Source: Piezodorus guildinii
Lineage: Eukaryota > Arthropoda > Insecta > Hemiptera > Pentatomidae
Direction: 5' to 3'
DNA length: 64,000 nucleotides
Assembly: GCA_023052935.1 (NCBI GenBank)
Contig: CM041294.1
Location: 97,099,616-97,163,615 of the forward strand
This document shows, piece by piece, positions 30,881 to 43,500 of the stretch. The notes beneath the pieces are model-generated. The model was not told the origin of the DNA. It made no database searches and worked only from the letters and a program-made list of their open reading frames with translations. The number at the start of each line of letters is the position of its first letter. Positions within the stretch are counted from its first letter, which is position 1. The position numbers and the translations under genes were made by a program.

Positions 30881-32597
30881 AAAAAACATGAATTTATATA
30901 ACCACAAAACAAATTAATGCGCAGGGCGTTTAATTTAATATCAGGGGTTAATTTAATATCAGGGCGTTTAATAAGGTCAATTAATGCGCACAAAATACCT
31001 CAAAAGGTAGTTTAAGTTCTGAAAGGTCTGTGACTGTTGCATTATTATTATCAATTATTACATTTGGTTTCTTATGTCAAATAAAGCAGATAAGTGAGAA
31101 AAAAATATTTTGCATCTAAAATGATCTATGATTTCGCATTAATTCGATGTATCCTTTTCTTGTGCACAAATCCAAATACCTCTAATTTTTATTAATAAAA
31201 AGTTCTTGGGTTCAGTACTTAACATTCGATTATTAAAGTTGTTTCGGGTTCCGAAAGGAAAATGTATAATGACCGTGCCTCCACCGCTTGTTGAAGTAGC
31301 ATACCTTCAATGGTAGGTAAGATGGCCAGGAGTGGTGCGGGTTCTTTCTGAATGAGCCATATTATTTTCTAGTCTTTTGGTTCCATTCCTTTATATATAC
31401 AAATTTGGCGTGTTGCTAATAATTTAATAATGTACACAGTTTCACACAAAACAACTATTTATTTTATACAATATGTATAACCCCCTTATAACTTCCTTTC
31501 CAAGCGGTGTCACATGACGCCGAAGCGGTTAAGTAAAGTTGGTAATGGATTAGAAAATCTCCGGAAGATCCCTTGGCCAAAGGGGAGGAAGAGAAGAGGA
31601 GCATCATGAAAACTACACCTACCCTACTAGAGACAATATCATCTTCACTTTAGTCAACATTCAGCCACTTAAGTCAATAAGCCTTTACTTAATGATCAAT
31701 AGTAAACTGAATTACTAATCCAGTACTTTTCTTGTAATATAAGTTATTTTCAGCGGTATTCAGTTCTTTCATTTCATCTAGGTCCAGTCTTTATTTATTA
31801 ACATATCCATACAGTCCACTACTTTCATATTGATCATCTTGACATTAAGTTGCAGGTGATTAATCCAAACAAAAGTTGAGACCATTAATAAATATTAGCT
31901 CTTTGGAATTTATACAGCATTTACGTTCAATCTGTTCCCGCCAAGCTTGAAGTAAGAGTTGGTACTGATTGATAGTGTTAGTGAAGATAAACATTTGTGA
32001 TATTGGAAATCATAATTATTTGAACGTTATATTTATTGTTATCATTAGTCCTTTTTAGTTCTATAACTTCCTCATAAATAATTTTGTAGTGCTTTTGCCC
32101 AGTTCTGTTATCCTCATTTATAGATTGATTTGCTGCCAAATATTGACAGGCTTTTCTGTTAGTGTTACGAATTAAATCTGAATTTTATTCAGGTAATATT
32201 GGAAATAGTGTTTTCATCTGATTAAAATTATTTAGGAATAATTAATCAATAGTAAGTTATTTAGAATTTACTTGTATCTAATAACCAGAATGCTCTTTAT
32301 CAAAAGCATGTTAATTTTAGGAAACCTTACTGTAAAATATATTTGATTTTTTCATTTCATGATTGTCCATGTTGAATGTATTCAGTATGTATTGTTAAGA
32401 AATAAATAAGGTCAAGTTTATTGGAATTGAACATGAAATACTAAAATATATACAATTCATCTTATTTTAAATCAATCATTCCTTTCCAAATCTTAATACT
32501 TTCATTTGATAAATATCTCAATAAGAAACTTACAATCATTCTCGCTATTGTTGTTATTTTTGTAAACAAACCATAAGCGCATTTTTTCATTACATAG
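30881..32597. other. No recognised gene
   Basis: AT-rich. A short direct duplication TTTAATTTAATATCAGGG lies at about 30931-30966. No coding exon or identifiable element was found. Confidence 0.4.
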
Positions 32598-32720
32598 AAT
32601 AGAATAATATTTATTTGTTTTGGGGGTAATCCCCATTAAGAGGAGTTGGTCAGTACAGTTCATATGTTACAAATACAAAAATAAAAACAACTGAAGATTA
32701 TTTACAGACATCATGAATAT
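32598..32720 (-). repeat. LINE family L, 3'-end fragment
   Basis: Minus sense ends GGGGATTACCCCC (stem-loop), AAATATTATTCTATTCTATG. Same arrangement of stem-loop plus TTCTA tail as the copies at 39704 and 42345. Confidence 0.6.
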
Positions 32721-33064
32721 ACAATAAATAAATAAAGTGTATTTATTTAAATCAAATAAAAAATGTTAAGCAAAAGAACAATGAACTATTGAGGAATTTT
32801 AAGTAATCCTTAATAAAAATAAAATTTTCAAATTCCTAACATTGTGTAAATTAGGCTAAACAATGCAAACTAATATTATAAGTTATAGAAAAACAAATAA
32901 ACACAGTAATCTCACTCAAATTATTGATAAAAAATAATAAAGCATTAACCAGAAAATCTATATCATGAATTTTATTCGTTTATTATGAATGACCTAATTT
33001 TTAAACTGCCCCCAGTGTAGTAATTATCATAAGTATCTTCATCATAAGTAACTTCGTAGGCAAA

Positions 33065-33190
33065 GCTTGCACGTCATCCCTGATGAAGGCCCACATTGTA
33101 GGCCGAAACGTCGGCACATAATAAATATAACTCTTATTTTTAATTGTGTGTTTTATTTATGACCTGCCCCCAACATCTTCTATCTATCAT
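33065..33190 (+). repeat. Single end of the 11228 foldback family
   Basis: CCCTGATGAAGGCCCACATT, GTAGGCCGAAACGTCGGCAC and then ACCTGCCCCCAACATCTTC, matching the right arm at 11690-11818 with a few differences. Confidence 0.75.
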
Positions 33191-33241
33191 AGTATCATTT
33201 AGTTTCTGCACATTATCAATTTGTAGTGGATTCCCCAAAAT

Positions 33242-33268
33242 TTAATTATTGTTCTCTATATATATATT

Positions 33269-33321
<53 letters not shown>

Positions 33322-33475
33322 GTTTTTGTTGTTCTCAGGTTTCAGTCAATGGTCAATGGTCAGTCAGGTTTCAGTTGACTGAAACCTGAGAACAACAAAA
33401 ACTTAAATTATCAACAGTCGAGAACTTATCAAACAATATATATATATATATTATATATATATATATATATTTATA
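33242..33475. repeat. (TA)n - hairpin - (TA)n structure
   Basis: Two (TA)-rich tracts (about 33242-33318 and 33437-33475) flank an inverted repeat. AAGTTTTTGTTGTTCTCAGG plus TTTCAGTCAA (33320-33349) is complemented at about 33374-33404 around a roughly 25-base spacer containing a GTCAATG repeat. Strong cruciform potential. Confidence 0.85.
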
Positions 33476-33984
33476 TTATAAAAAATATTCTTATATATGT
33501 TAAAAAAATATTCTTTTAAGAAAAATCAATTCATCATAATTACTTCATTAAATTTAATTCACTCTCAGGGCATGGTATGGGTTCTTGACAATCAGGCACA
33601 CAATTTTTATATAACTTTTTAATCATAATTATAACTTACAAAAATAATACAAACAATATGTAACCAGGCTAACAATGATTCTTCATATTTTAGACTGCAG
33701 CTCCTACCTCCTCAGGTCCCACTCAAATCTGACTGACAAAACTATCTGACCCTGCAGGTATAAAGATACCTGCTAGTGACCTTTTTTCTTAGCATCCAAA
33801 ATGGATGCTATGTTTGTAAACAAACAACCAAACAGGAGCTGTTTTTTCAAAATTTAAATTTCACTTTTTATCCTATAGTTAGCCTGCCTAACACAATAAT
33901 CAAATAATAAATAAATAAATACCATAATTATAAAAAAGGGGATAACAAATTTTATAATATATATATATATATATAGGAAGAAAT

Positions 33985-34137
33985 AAAGGCCCGGTTGTAG
34001 GTGGGAAATGCGTGTTATTATCAGTTGCTAAATTACCTTGCTCGTGGCTTCTGTCTAAAAACTTAAAGGTTCGAATTTATAAAACTATTATTCTTCCGAC
34101 GGTTCTTTATGGATGTGAAACGTGGCCTCTCCTCTAG
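33985..34137 (+). repeat. RTE-type LINE fragment
   Basis: GGTGGGAAATGCGTGTTATT, TCAGTTGCTAAATTACC and TTCTTTATGGATGTGAAACG match the RTE-like element at 44690-44825 closely. It is about 150 bp and lies upstream of the CENP-K-like gene. Confidence 0.8.
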
Positions 34138-34447
34138 CATTTTTAATAGATAAATCCACCATTTGAACATTCTTTTTACTACTTCTATTTCTAAACTTGA
34201 AATTCCTGTTTCTAGTCTGGTAATAAAGTTAGGAGTATATTTGTATATTTCATATTTACTCAGATTGCTGAAGACCACAATAAATGATAACCTGAGTCAC
34301 ACTTCCTGAAGTATTAACCCGCAGTCTCAGGATTTATAATATAACAATAATAATTATTATTATTATACTTTGTGTAGGAGAAATTAATATGTTTGTACAG
34401 AGTTGAAATTTTAAAGCTAGATTAATTTTCTATATTTTTGTAGAAAA

Positions 34448-34589
34448 ATGGAGGGTTTTCATAGTGAAGCGTTTAAAGAATTAAATGTGAAATGCAAGGC
34501 GTTGGCTAGAGACCTTAAAAAATTACCTAAGGACACAGCGGAATGTGAATATCCCTTTGATATGGATTTACAAAAGTTGGATAAGATTC
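34448..34589 (+). CDS. CENP-K-like exon 1
   Basis: Forty-seven codons plus one base from ATG 34448 (MEGFHSEAFKELNVKCKALA ... DLQKLDKI). The frame meets TGA shortly after. A GTTTTG donor at 34590 is weak but is the only one giving the phase needed by exon 2, and HMGCL uses a similar GTTTTT donor. No upstream in-frame ATG was seen. Confidence 0.6.
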
Positions 34590-37500
34590 GTTTTGATTGA
34601 TTGCTGCTCATCAAGAACTACTTCTAGGAAGAGCACCGTATTGTAACTATTAATTATCTATTACTTTACAATTATATGTTTACCAAATGTTTTTATAAAC
34701 TTTTTGATTCATTAACAAATAATGAATACATTTATTTGTTGCTCATACAAATTGGAAGTTGTAAATAGTCTAGCATAAGGATTCCCAGACTTAATTTCAA
34801 TGTGTACCTCTTTAAATTTAAATGCCATTATGTTGTATCACTATCTGATCATTTATCTATAATAAAATACAAATATTATTATCTCTCAAATAAATTCATA
34901 TAAGGTAAGAAAATAAAATAATTGAAAACAACGTTACAAATACAAAATAAAATGTGTTTTCATTGCAAAATTAAGATTCTCATAACAATACTAAAAATTT
35001 TACCTATTAAGGATCCATAAAAAGTATCGATATTTGTTATTTGGAAGAGTGCTGTTATTCATAGGTCTGTTGCGTACAACTATTGTATTTTGTTGCGCAT
35101 TCGATAGCTGGTTTTGTCCAGGCAAAGCAGACAAAATAGTATTGTGGAAACAGACCTTATTTATAATCATAGCATTAACTGTATGCTTGTTAAATCTTAA
35201 ATTGATTGTTTGGTAACCACCTTGAATCATTTTTTTTAATTGTAGATTATTTTTGTTATCTCTCATTAAAAGATAAATTTATTCATGATTATTTTTTTGC
35301 AAAATAATTTGAACATCCTTGTTTGCCATCATATAGGAGTTAGAGGGCTATATTCAACAAATCCAGATTAAACCGGGTCTCTCCCACTAAAGACACTATT
35401 ATGATTATTTTCTAAAAATATTTATGTAGCAGGAGTAACACTTGGTAATGAACGGGATGATTCTATTAGAGAAACTACATTGAAGAAACAGTTAGAAGAT
35501 ATGAAAATAATATGTGGCATTCAGAAGTCCTGTATTGAAAATAAAGAAAAAGACTCTGAGTTGTAAGTTAAGATATATATTACTTTTTGATGCATTTCTT
35601 ATGCTGCTATTACACTTTTTTAAGCTTTCAAGAGTATTATTTATGCTTTTTGCTTTATTGGTTTAAATTTTTCACTTTTAATTAATATCATCTTTATGTA
35701 TTTTCCCCTTGTGTTATTATCTTTGTATTTTTATACTAACTTCATAGGTGTAAGAGTTAAAGAAAACCAATGTTAACATTAGAAACCTAACAGGGAACAA
35801 ACCCATAAAGCACCTTCTTTTCCTCCTTTCAATCTTTTGCTTCATTTTCCCTTGAGAGTTTTTCCTTTTTCCTTTCCCAACCTGGCTACGTAGTCATTGT
35901 ACTGCATTCAAGGCCTACCTCAAGGTCTTTTCCAGTTGAATGAGCCTCTATTATTTTTCTTGGTTCTAATTCATTCTGTACATATGCCCAAATCACCTTA
36001 ATTGGCACCTCTGTAAGATGGTTTTCAATGATGGTATGGTCATCTGCCTTCTTATGATTTCGTTCCTTATCCTGTCTCCTCGTGTCTTGCTCGCTACCCT
36101 ATGCAGGTACCTAATTTCTATAGCAGTGATACGACAAAAATATTTGTCTAGCATCACCCAACTCTCAGAGCCATACAGTATCTAACAGGATTGGTAGAAA
36201 GACAGCTTCATATGTGTAGCTTGATCTGGCTTGTGATCACTTTTTCTACTATAATGTTGCAGTTCTGATAGTATATTTTATTTCCTTTTGTAATTCTGCT
36301 TGACACTTCTTTAACAATGGTGGCAGTGTTACTGACTACGGTTCCGAGGTATGTATAGTCATCAATTGCCTTGAGATCCTCGCCGTTACAGAACAAGTGC
36401 ACATCTTCCTCTTTTCTTGAGCTTACTAGTACTTTACTTTTAGTGCTGATGATAGCAATTCCTTTTCTCAATAACTCTTCTTTCCATTCAATCAGAGCCT
36501 ATTGCAGTTTTCCTTTATCATCACCAAAAGAATCTCTTCCGCCGCCCTTCTTCTTCTCTCCCTCCCTCCCTTTCGGAGAGGACGTAAAAAGGTGGTCCAG
36601 AGCCTGTGTGATGTCAGATACTCGTTAAAGATCCTTATCCTAATTAAACCTGGATAGGCAAAATTTAGGACTCCCGTCTGATTAGCCACAGTAACATGAA
36701 GTGATGTTAAAAAAACAACAACAACCAACAAGAACAATATCGTCTGTGAATAAAAATGCCTGTGTTGATATTGTTTTTAAATTCCACTTCCCTATTACAG
36801 TCCTCTCCGACCTTCCCTTACATATCTTGTGTATTTCATCCATAAATATGATGATAAGAAAAGGGCTGAGGCTGTCTTCTTGCTTAACTCCTAGTGCCTC
36901 AGGGAAGGGTTTCGAACACACACTGTTTATTCTTACAATATCTTTTAGGTCATAATAAACGGACTTAATAACTTGAATTAAACAGCCAGTTATATTTTTC
37001 ACTCTCAGGGCCTCCCATATGAATACTCCTGGCACGGTGTTAAATGTTGCTCTGAGATCCAGAAAAGCCAGATACATATTTCTGTCCTTATCCCAGCACC
37101 TCTCCATTATGTTCCTGAGCATGAAGACATTGTCCTGTGTCTGCCTACCTAGTCGAAAAGCAGCTGCTCTTCCTCTAGACCATCTCTATTAAATACCTAA
37201 CTCTAACTCTGTGTTCCTAAATGGACGTGTACATCGTTTTTCTGTAGTCACTTTCCAGAGATTTTCCAAAATCTTGCCAAGCCTTCTGTTTTCCTTCCCA
37301 TAATATCTTTTTATATCATTTCTCTTGGTTTTATATACCTCCAGACTCATCTGTGCGGTTAATAAGACTATCTCATGCTTCTTGTTTCTGTTTTATTGTT
37401 GCCTCATATTGTGGTGGTAACTTCTAGTATTGTGTTCCTTAAGTCCTTCCACGGGTCATCCAAGTTTCTATCAAAGTCCAGCTTTAACCTCTCTTCACTG

Positions 37501-40500
37501 GCTTTAATATAATCCTCTCTGACATCAGGGTCTCTCTGTACATTTATTCTTCCATACAGTTTTGGGTCCTCCTTCATTCCTTTAAAATATGACAGTCTCA
37601 CACCAACAGGAAGTGATAATTCAGCCCCTCTAATAACCTTAATATCAGTAAAAAAAAATTTTCACATCTCTACCATAATTAAACTAATCAATGATGCTGT
37701 TTTTCTGTCCAGAGACAAGGTTATTTTATGTACGTTTTTGTGGGAGTAGAATGAGTTTTCATTTACCAGATGGTTATCCACTCAAAACTCTATAAGACAG
37801 TTTCCATTGGCATTTGTTTTCCTCTCTCCACCATTTTGGCCAATGACCCCATTTCCATCTTGATAATCTCAGCCTGTTCTCATATTTGAGATCTCCTGTG
37901 ATTATTTGAAAAGTATATTTTTTCGACCAACTTGTCCCCCTCCCTAACGATTTTCTACCCACTTCTTCCCTCCCCCATGACGAAAATCCTGCACAATGTG
38001 AAATATACCATGGTATTACCAAACCTCAAGAAACATTATCCAGACTGTCAAAAAGGAATAGAAATAGTTCTCGTCACACAGACTTCACTATTGGATCGTG
38101 GTACATTTTATCATTATATAGACCTGGAGTACATAAAATGCCCCTAGATCAAATCAATCATTATAAAGTAGACATCACTGCACTCCAGGAAATTCGATGG
38201 ACTGGACAGGAGATAATCGAAAAAAAAGGATCACATCTACTACAGCTGTAAGAAACACATCTTTGGACCTGGGTTTGTTGTGGCAAAATGATTTAGACAT
38301 CTGATAACTGACTTTAAACTGGTGAACGTGCAACTATGCATTATCAGAGTTCAGGTAAATTCTTTAATTACTCGGTTTTTAGCTGCCATGCCCCCACTGA
38401 AGCATCAGAAGAGCAGGACAAGGAGGATTTTTATGATTTGTTGGACAGAACAGTTAAAGCATCCTCTCGGTATGACATTAAAATAATCACAGGCGATTTT
38501 AACGCAAAGGTTGGTAGAGAAACATTCTATGTACCTACCATCGGAAGACATAGTCTCCATGAAACCTGTAACGGAAATGACCAAAGACTAGTCAATTCCT
38601 GCGCATCGCAGAATCTCTTTATAGGCAGCAGTCTTTTCCTCATAAAAGGATCCATTTAGGTACTTGGCGATCTCTCGACGAGTATATGGTAAACCAGATC
38701 AATCATTTTTTGATCAGCAGAAGAAATAAATCCAACCTTATGGATATTCGAGCATATCAAGGGGCTAACATGGACACAGACCATTACCTAATCATAGCTC
38801 AAGTGAGAGCCAGGATCTCGAATGTTAAGAAAATATGAGGACAAAGAACTAGAAGTTTAACGTATCGAAACTTCAAGATCCTCGAGAAAGCATGCAATTC
38901 GTCCAACAAATAAATGAAAATCTGACGAATAGATCATACTCAATAGACACCAATGTTGACGAGATATGGTCAGTTAAAACAACAGTGTATGAGGCAACCG
39001 AAAAAGCAATAGGTTTCAGACAGTCTGAGGGAAGATCTCCATGGTGTGATGAAGAGGGTAGAGAGGCTACTGATAAAAAGAATGGAGCATACAAAAGTAT
39101 GATTCAAAAGAGACATACTTGTACCTTGGTAGATGAATACAGACAAAAAAGGAGGGAAGAAAAGAGAATACACCTATGTAGAAAAAGAGCATGGAAAAAT
39201 AAGGAATTGGTACTTAAGAAGTAGTAATGAAAGTCGAAGGTTATACTAAAAAGTGAACAATGGTCGGAAGCCATTCAAGCCAAAATCCTCGTTATGTAGA
39301 GATCTCGATGGATCATTTCTTAGTGATAAGGCTCTAGTGCTGGAAAGACTCAAGGAAGTAGAATAGCCACTTTAAACAATTGCTCAACAAAAACTACTCA
39401 CAGGAGGAACTGACACAAGTAGCAGAGTTAAATCGAATAGGAGTTAAATCGAATAGCAGAAGATGAACTAGAGCTCCCTGATGAAGAAGAAGTTCATGAA
39501 GCAATCAATAAACTTCGGAATGACAGAGCACCAGACTTTGACGCAATGTCTTCTGAACTATTTAAGGAAGGTGGAGAGGAAATCATAAAGATGCGACATA
39601 ACCTCCTAGTCATGATATGGACCGAGGAAGTAATACCAAAAGATTGGAATAAAACAATTCTCTGTCCAATACATAGAAAAGGGAGTCTACTTGATTGCAA
39701 GAAATAGAATAGAATAAAAAAAAAAAATTTATTCTGGGACTAGGTCCCCTAAGAATAACATTTATGTACAATTGGAATTTATAATATTTCTGGCCAACAG
39801 ACAAACAAACATGATTAATTGTAATTTACAATCATTATTTAAAATTACAATTATTTAAAATGAGGAAAAATACTATACATAAAAAATAACAAAGAAATTA
39901 ATATAAAATATATATCTTCTAAATTTTATCTTCTGAGAAAATAAAATTTTATTTATACAAAATTTAATTAGAAGCAAATTAAAATTTGGGCGGTAAACAA
40001 TAATCTTCATTCATTCAATGTAGATTTCAAGATAGAATTGACATATCACATTTGCTGATCATCTATTTGGGATGACAGAAGGTATAGGAAAAGTTGGGAT
40101 TTGAATGAGGATAAAGAGGCAGCATGGCGGATATGGATTGGTAGAGAATTCCAGAGTGTGGTAGAGTGAACAATAAAGAAAGAATCAAAAGTTTTGGTTT
40201 TGTGGGTAGGAAGGTAAAGTTCAGAATGTTGCAATCTAGTTTTAAGTGAGTGGACTGAGTATTTAAATTAAAGGAAGGATGCTGGGAATTAATAGTTTGG
40301 TAGAGGTATGATCCAAGGAAATATTGTCTGCGGGTTGAGGGGAGGAGCCGCTTTAATTCACTGTATAAGTGGGTAATATGAGACCTCCTTGAAGTACCGA
40401 AGACAAATTGTAAGAAAATGTTCATGATGAGCTTTAGACTGTCTTCAAGCACAGCTGGGAGGCTCATACACCGCACAACAATAGTTAAAGTGGGGGAAAA

Positions 40501-43500
40501 TAAGTGAGGATACAAGGATTTTACGAGTGGATAGGGGAAGAAAATGACAGGAGCGATGAAAAAATTTAAGAGTACTTATTGTTATTTGGGAGATTTGGGC
40601 AATGGGGTTTCCAGAAGAGGGATTGGTCAATGGTGATACCTAGGTTTTTTACAGAGGAACTGAAGGTGTTTGGGTAATTATTGAGGATTAGACTTGGAAA
40701 GTAGGTATTGGATTTGATAATGGAATTGGAACCTATTACTATTGCTTGCATCTTCATGGTATTTAGCTTAAGTTTATTCAGATTTCCCCAGGCGCTGATT
40801 CTATCCAGGCCCTCCTGAATCTTGGAAAATGCTATAATGTCTCGGAGGGAAGAAAGGATTGGTAGATCTGGAAATCATCAGCGTACAAATGGGGGAAGCA
40901 ATGATAGATAGAGTTGGGAAGGTCATTGATATAGGATTAAAAAGGATAGGAGATATACTTGAGCCCTGGGCCACACCTGCCTGAAAGGGCAAGAAAGGAA
41001 GATAGAGGATGATTAGGAATGGTGATAGCTTGGGTTATACTGGAGAGAAATGAGTGAAACCAACGAATAGTGCTGTTGGAAAAGGATAGGGATTGTAGTT
41101 TGGAGAAAAGGATGGAGTGGTGGTACATGGAGTCAAAAGCTTTTGAAAAGTCTAGAGGTATTAGTACAGTCAGTTTCTTTTCATCCATAGCAGTATGTAT
41201 GTCGTTGGTGAATTTGAGGAGAGCGGATTGTGTGAAAAAGACAGATCGAAAACTGGATTAGAGAGGATCAAGAAGTTTAGACTTTTCAAGGAAATTAGAT
41301 AATTGAGATTGAACTATTTTTCTAAAGGCTTGGAAAGGTTAGATGGGATGGAAATTGGGTGATAGTCTTTAGGGGATGTATGATTAGAGGTTTTATTGAT
41401 AGGATGGACTATTGCTTTGTTTCAAGTAGATGGAAATATAGAATTTTGGAGGGAAAAATTATATATGAATAGAAAAACTGGAAGGTATTTCGCTGTTGCC
41501 AAGTGATTGATCAGATATTCTCTTTACGCTTTGTCATGGAACGTAGCCAAGAATACCACACATGCAACACCACTTATTTATTGATTTCCAATCAGCCTAC
41601 GATACTGTTCAGTGTGAACCACTATACCAGGCCATGAAAAATTTCAATATCCCAACGAAACTTATAAATTTGGTGCAACTCACTTTGAAAAATATTGAAA
41701 ATGTAGTGTGTATTCAAGGCGATTTTTCTCAAGGATTTTCGACTGTTAATGGAGTTCGACAAGGAGACTCACTTGCATACTATTTGTTCAATTTATGTCT
41801 GAAAAAAGCGGTCAGAGAAACACGGAATCCAGTCAAGAGGAACCATCTTCAACCGGACAACCCAGATCCTTGGGTATGCAGATGATTTAGACATCAGAGG
41901 AAGATCCAGAGCGGCTGTTGAAGAGAACTTCCTGGCCTTGGAGTCTTCAGTCAGAAAAATGGGCCTCGTCGTCAACGCTCAGAAGACTAATTACATTGTC
42001 ATCTATTGTCATCTCATCATCTATTGTCATCTCAAACAGACGCTCCACAAGCCTGAATTTTCAAAACAAATATCTATTCAAAGAAAAATTTATTATTTAT
42101 TGTTCATGATTCTGTATCGATCAATTATTATGAATCAGTTTCAATGTTAAGTTTTGTTCAACATATCAGAAGTTATTCATTTATTTTACTCTTTTAGTTA
42201 TTTTACTCTTTTGTTTTATTGTACCCTACTTTTCTTCTTAAAGCTTTGTAAATAAAAATTAATTATAATCCTTTGGTCTTGTGGCCAGACACATTGTATA
42301 TATTAATTGTACATATCATATTGTTCTTAAGGGACCCAGTCCCAGAATAAAAATTATTTTTCTATTCTATTCTATTCTACATGGTCGTTAAAGATGTGAA
42401 GCCTCCTGATTAAGTAACCATTCGATTTGGGCCGTGTACATTTGAATGTGTGAGTGAGTTTATGTATCCAGGCTCTCTAGTAAACGAAAATAACGACATC
42501 TCGGCTGAAGTAAGAAAAAGATTTGCATCGGCTAACAGCTGCTATTTTGGACTATGCCGACATTTAGGAATCAGTTTGCTGTCAAGAGCTACAAAGATAA
42601 GACACTTATAAGGCTTTTACTTACATATGGATCAGAAACATGGACTTTTTCCAAAAGCGACGAGCAAAATTTATGCATCTTCGAAAGATGTCAGGGGATA
42701 TTGCTTGCCAGTCTCCAAGTCTGTACCTCCTGCTGTAATACCTACAACTTCCTTGCCATTACTGCCCTTTGGGACCCCTGAGTAAATCAGAGTGAATCTT
42801 TTACCTAACTGTATCTCCCGAGTTCCTTCTTTTTTAGCTTCACTCACACCCAAGATGTTGATTTTATATTTAATAATTTCTTCAGTAAGCTTGGTCCCCT
42901 TTCCATTGATGGTTCCTATGTTCCAAGTTGCCATGTGTAATTCCTTGTCCAAGCCACATCGTTTCCAAAAAGACTGTCCAATTCCGAGGCTTTGTTTTCT
43001 TTTTCTGAGTCAATTTCACTCCATTATGAGGGATTGGCCCTGCAAAAGAGGCCGCTTATGTAGGGACAACAAGGGGTAATTAATACCATCTTCTATTGGG
43101 TCTTCTCAGAAGAGGTGATCCTGTGGTGTGTGTTAAGGGAACAGGGGCCTTAACACTTTTACCACCGCCATCTAGCAGACACTGCCATCATTATTGTCAT
43201 AACAACGCCATCTAGGGGCATCCAGAGGAAGGGACCTCTGCCAAAATTGGCAGGTATTGGCAAGACCCCCATGCAAGTCAGCATTGGAGAGAGAGTATTG
43301 GTGAGAAACTGCAGTGAAGTGAGCACATGTGCCCAACGGTACAAGAAATTTTTCATTCCTCATTACATTAATACTTACTTCATCATGGAGGACTAAGTCA
43401 TAGGAGACCACCTACCCATGGGCTGAGAAAGAAGAGGACGAAGGGGAAGAGGAACCAACTGAAAATACAGATATGTACAATAGATTAAGATACTAACCCC

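Larger units (their letters stand above)
38080..42790 (+). mobile_element. RTE-like LINE, plus strand, split by nested insertions
   Basis: Endonuclease pieces first: INHYKVDITALQEIRWTGQE near 38150, KIITGDFNAKVGRET and CNGNDQRLVNSCASQNLFIG at 38336-38659, YQGANMDTDHYLIIAQVRAR near 38760. Then the linker (38892-39224), NKLRNDRAPDFDAMSSELFK near 39510 and ILCPIHRKGSLLDCK at 39660. The element is broken at 39704 by another LINE and resumes at about 41540 with HLFIDFQSAYDTV and GVRQGDSLAYYLFN. It is broken again near 42070 and ends with LLTYGSETWTFSKSDEQNLC at 42600-42690. Frames are disrupted throughout. Confidence 0.85.
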
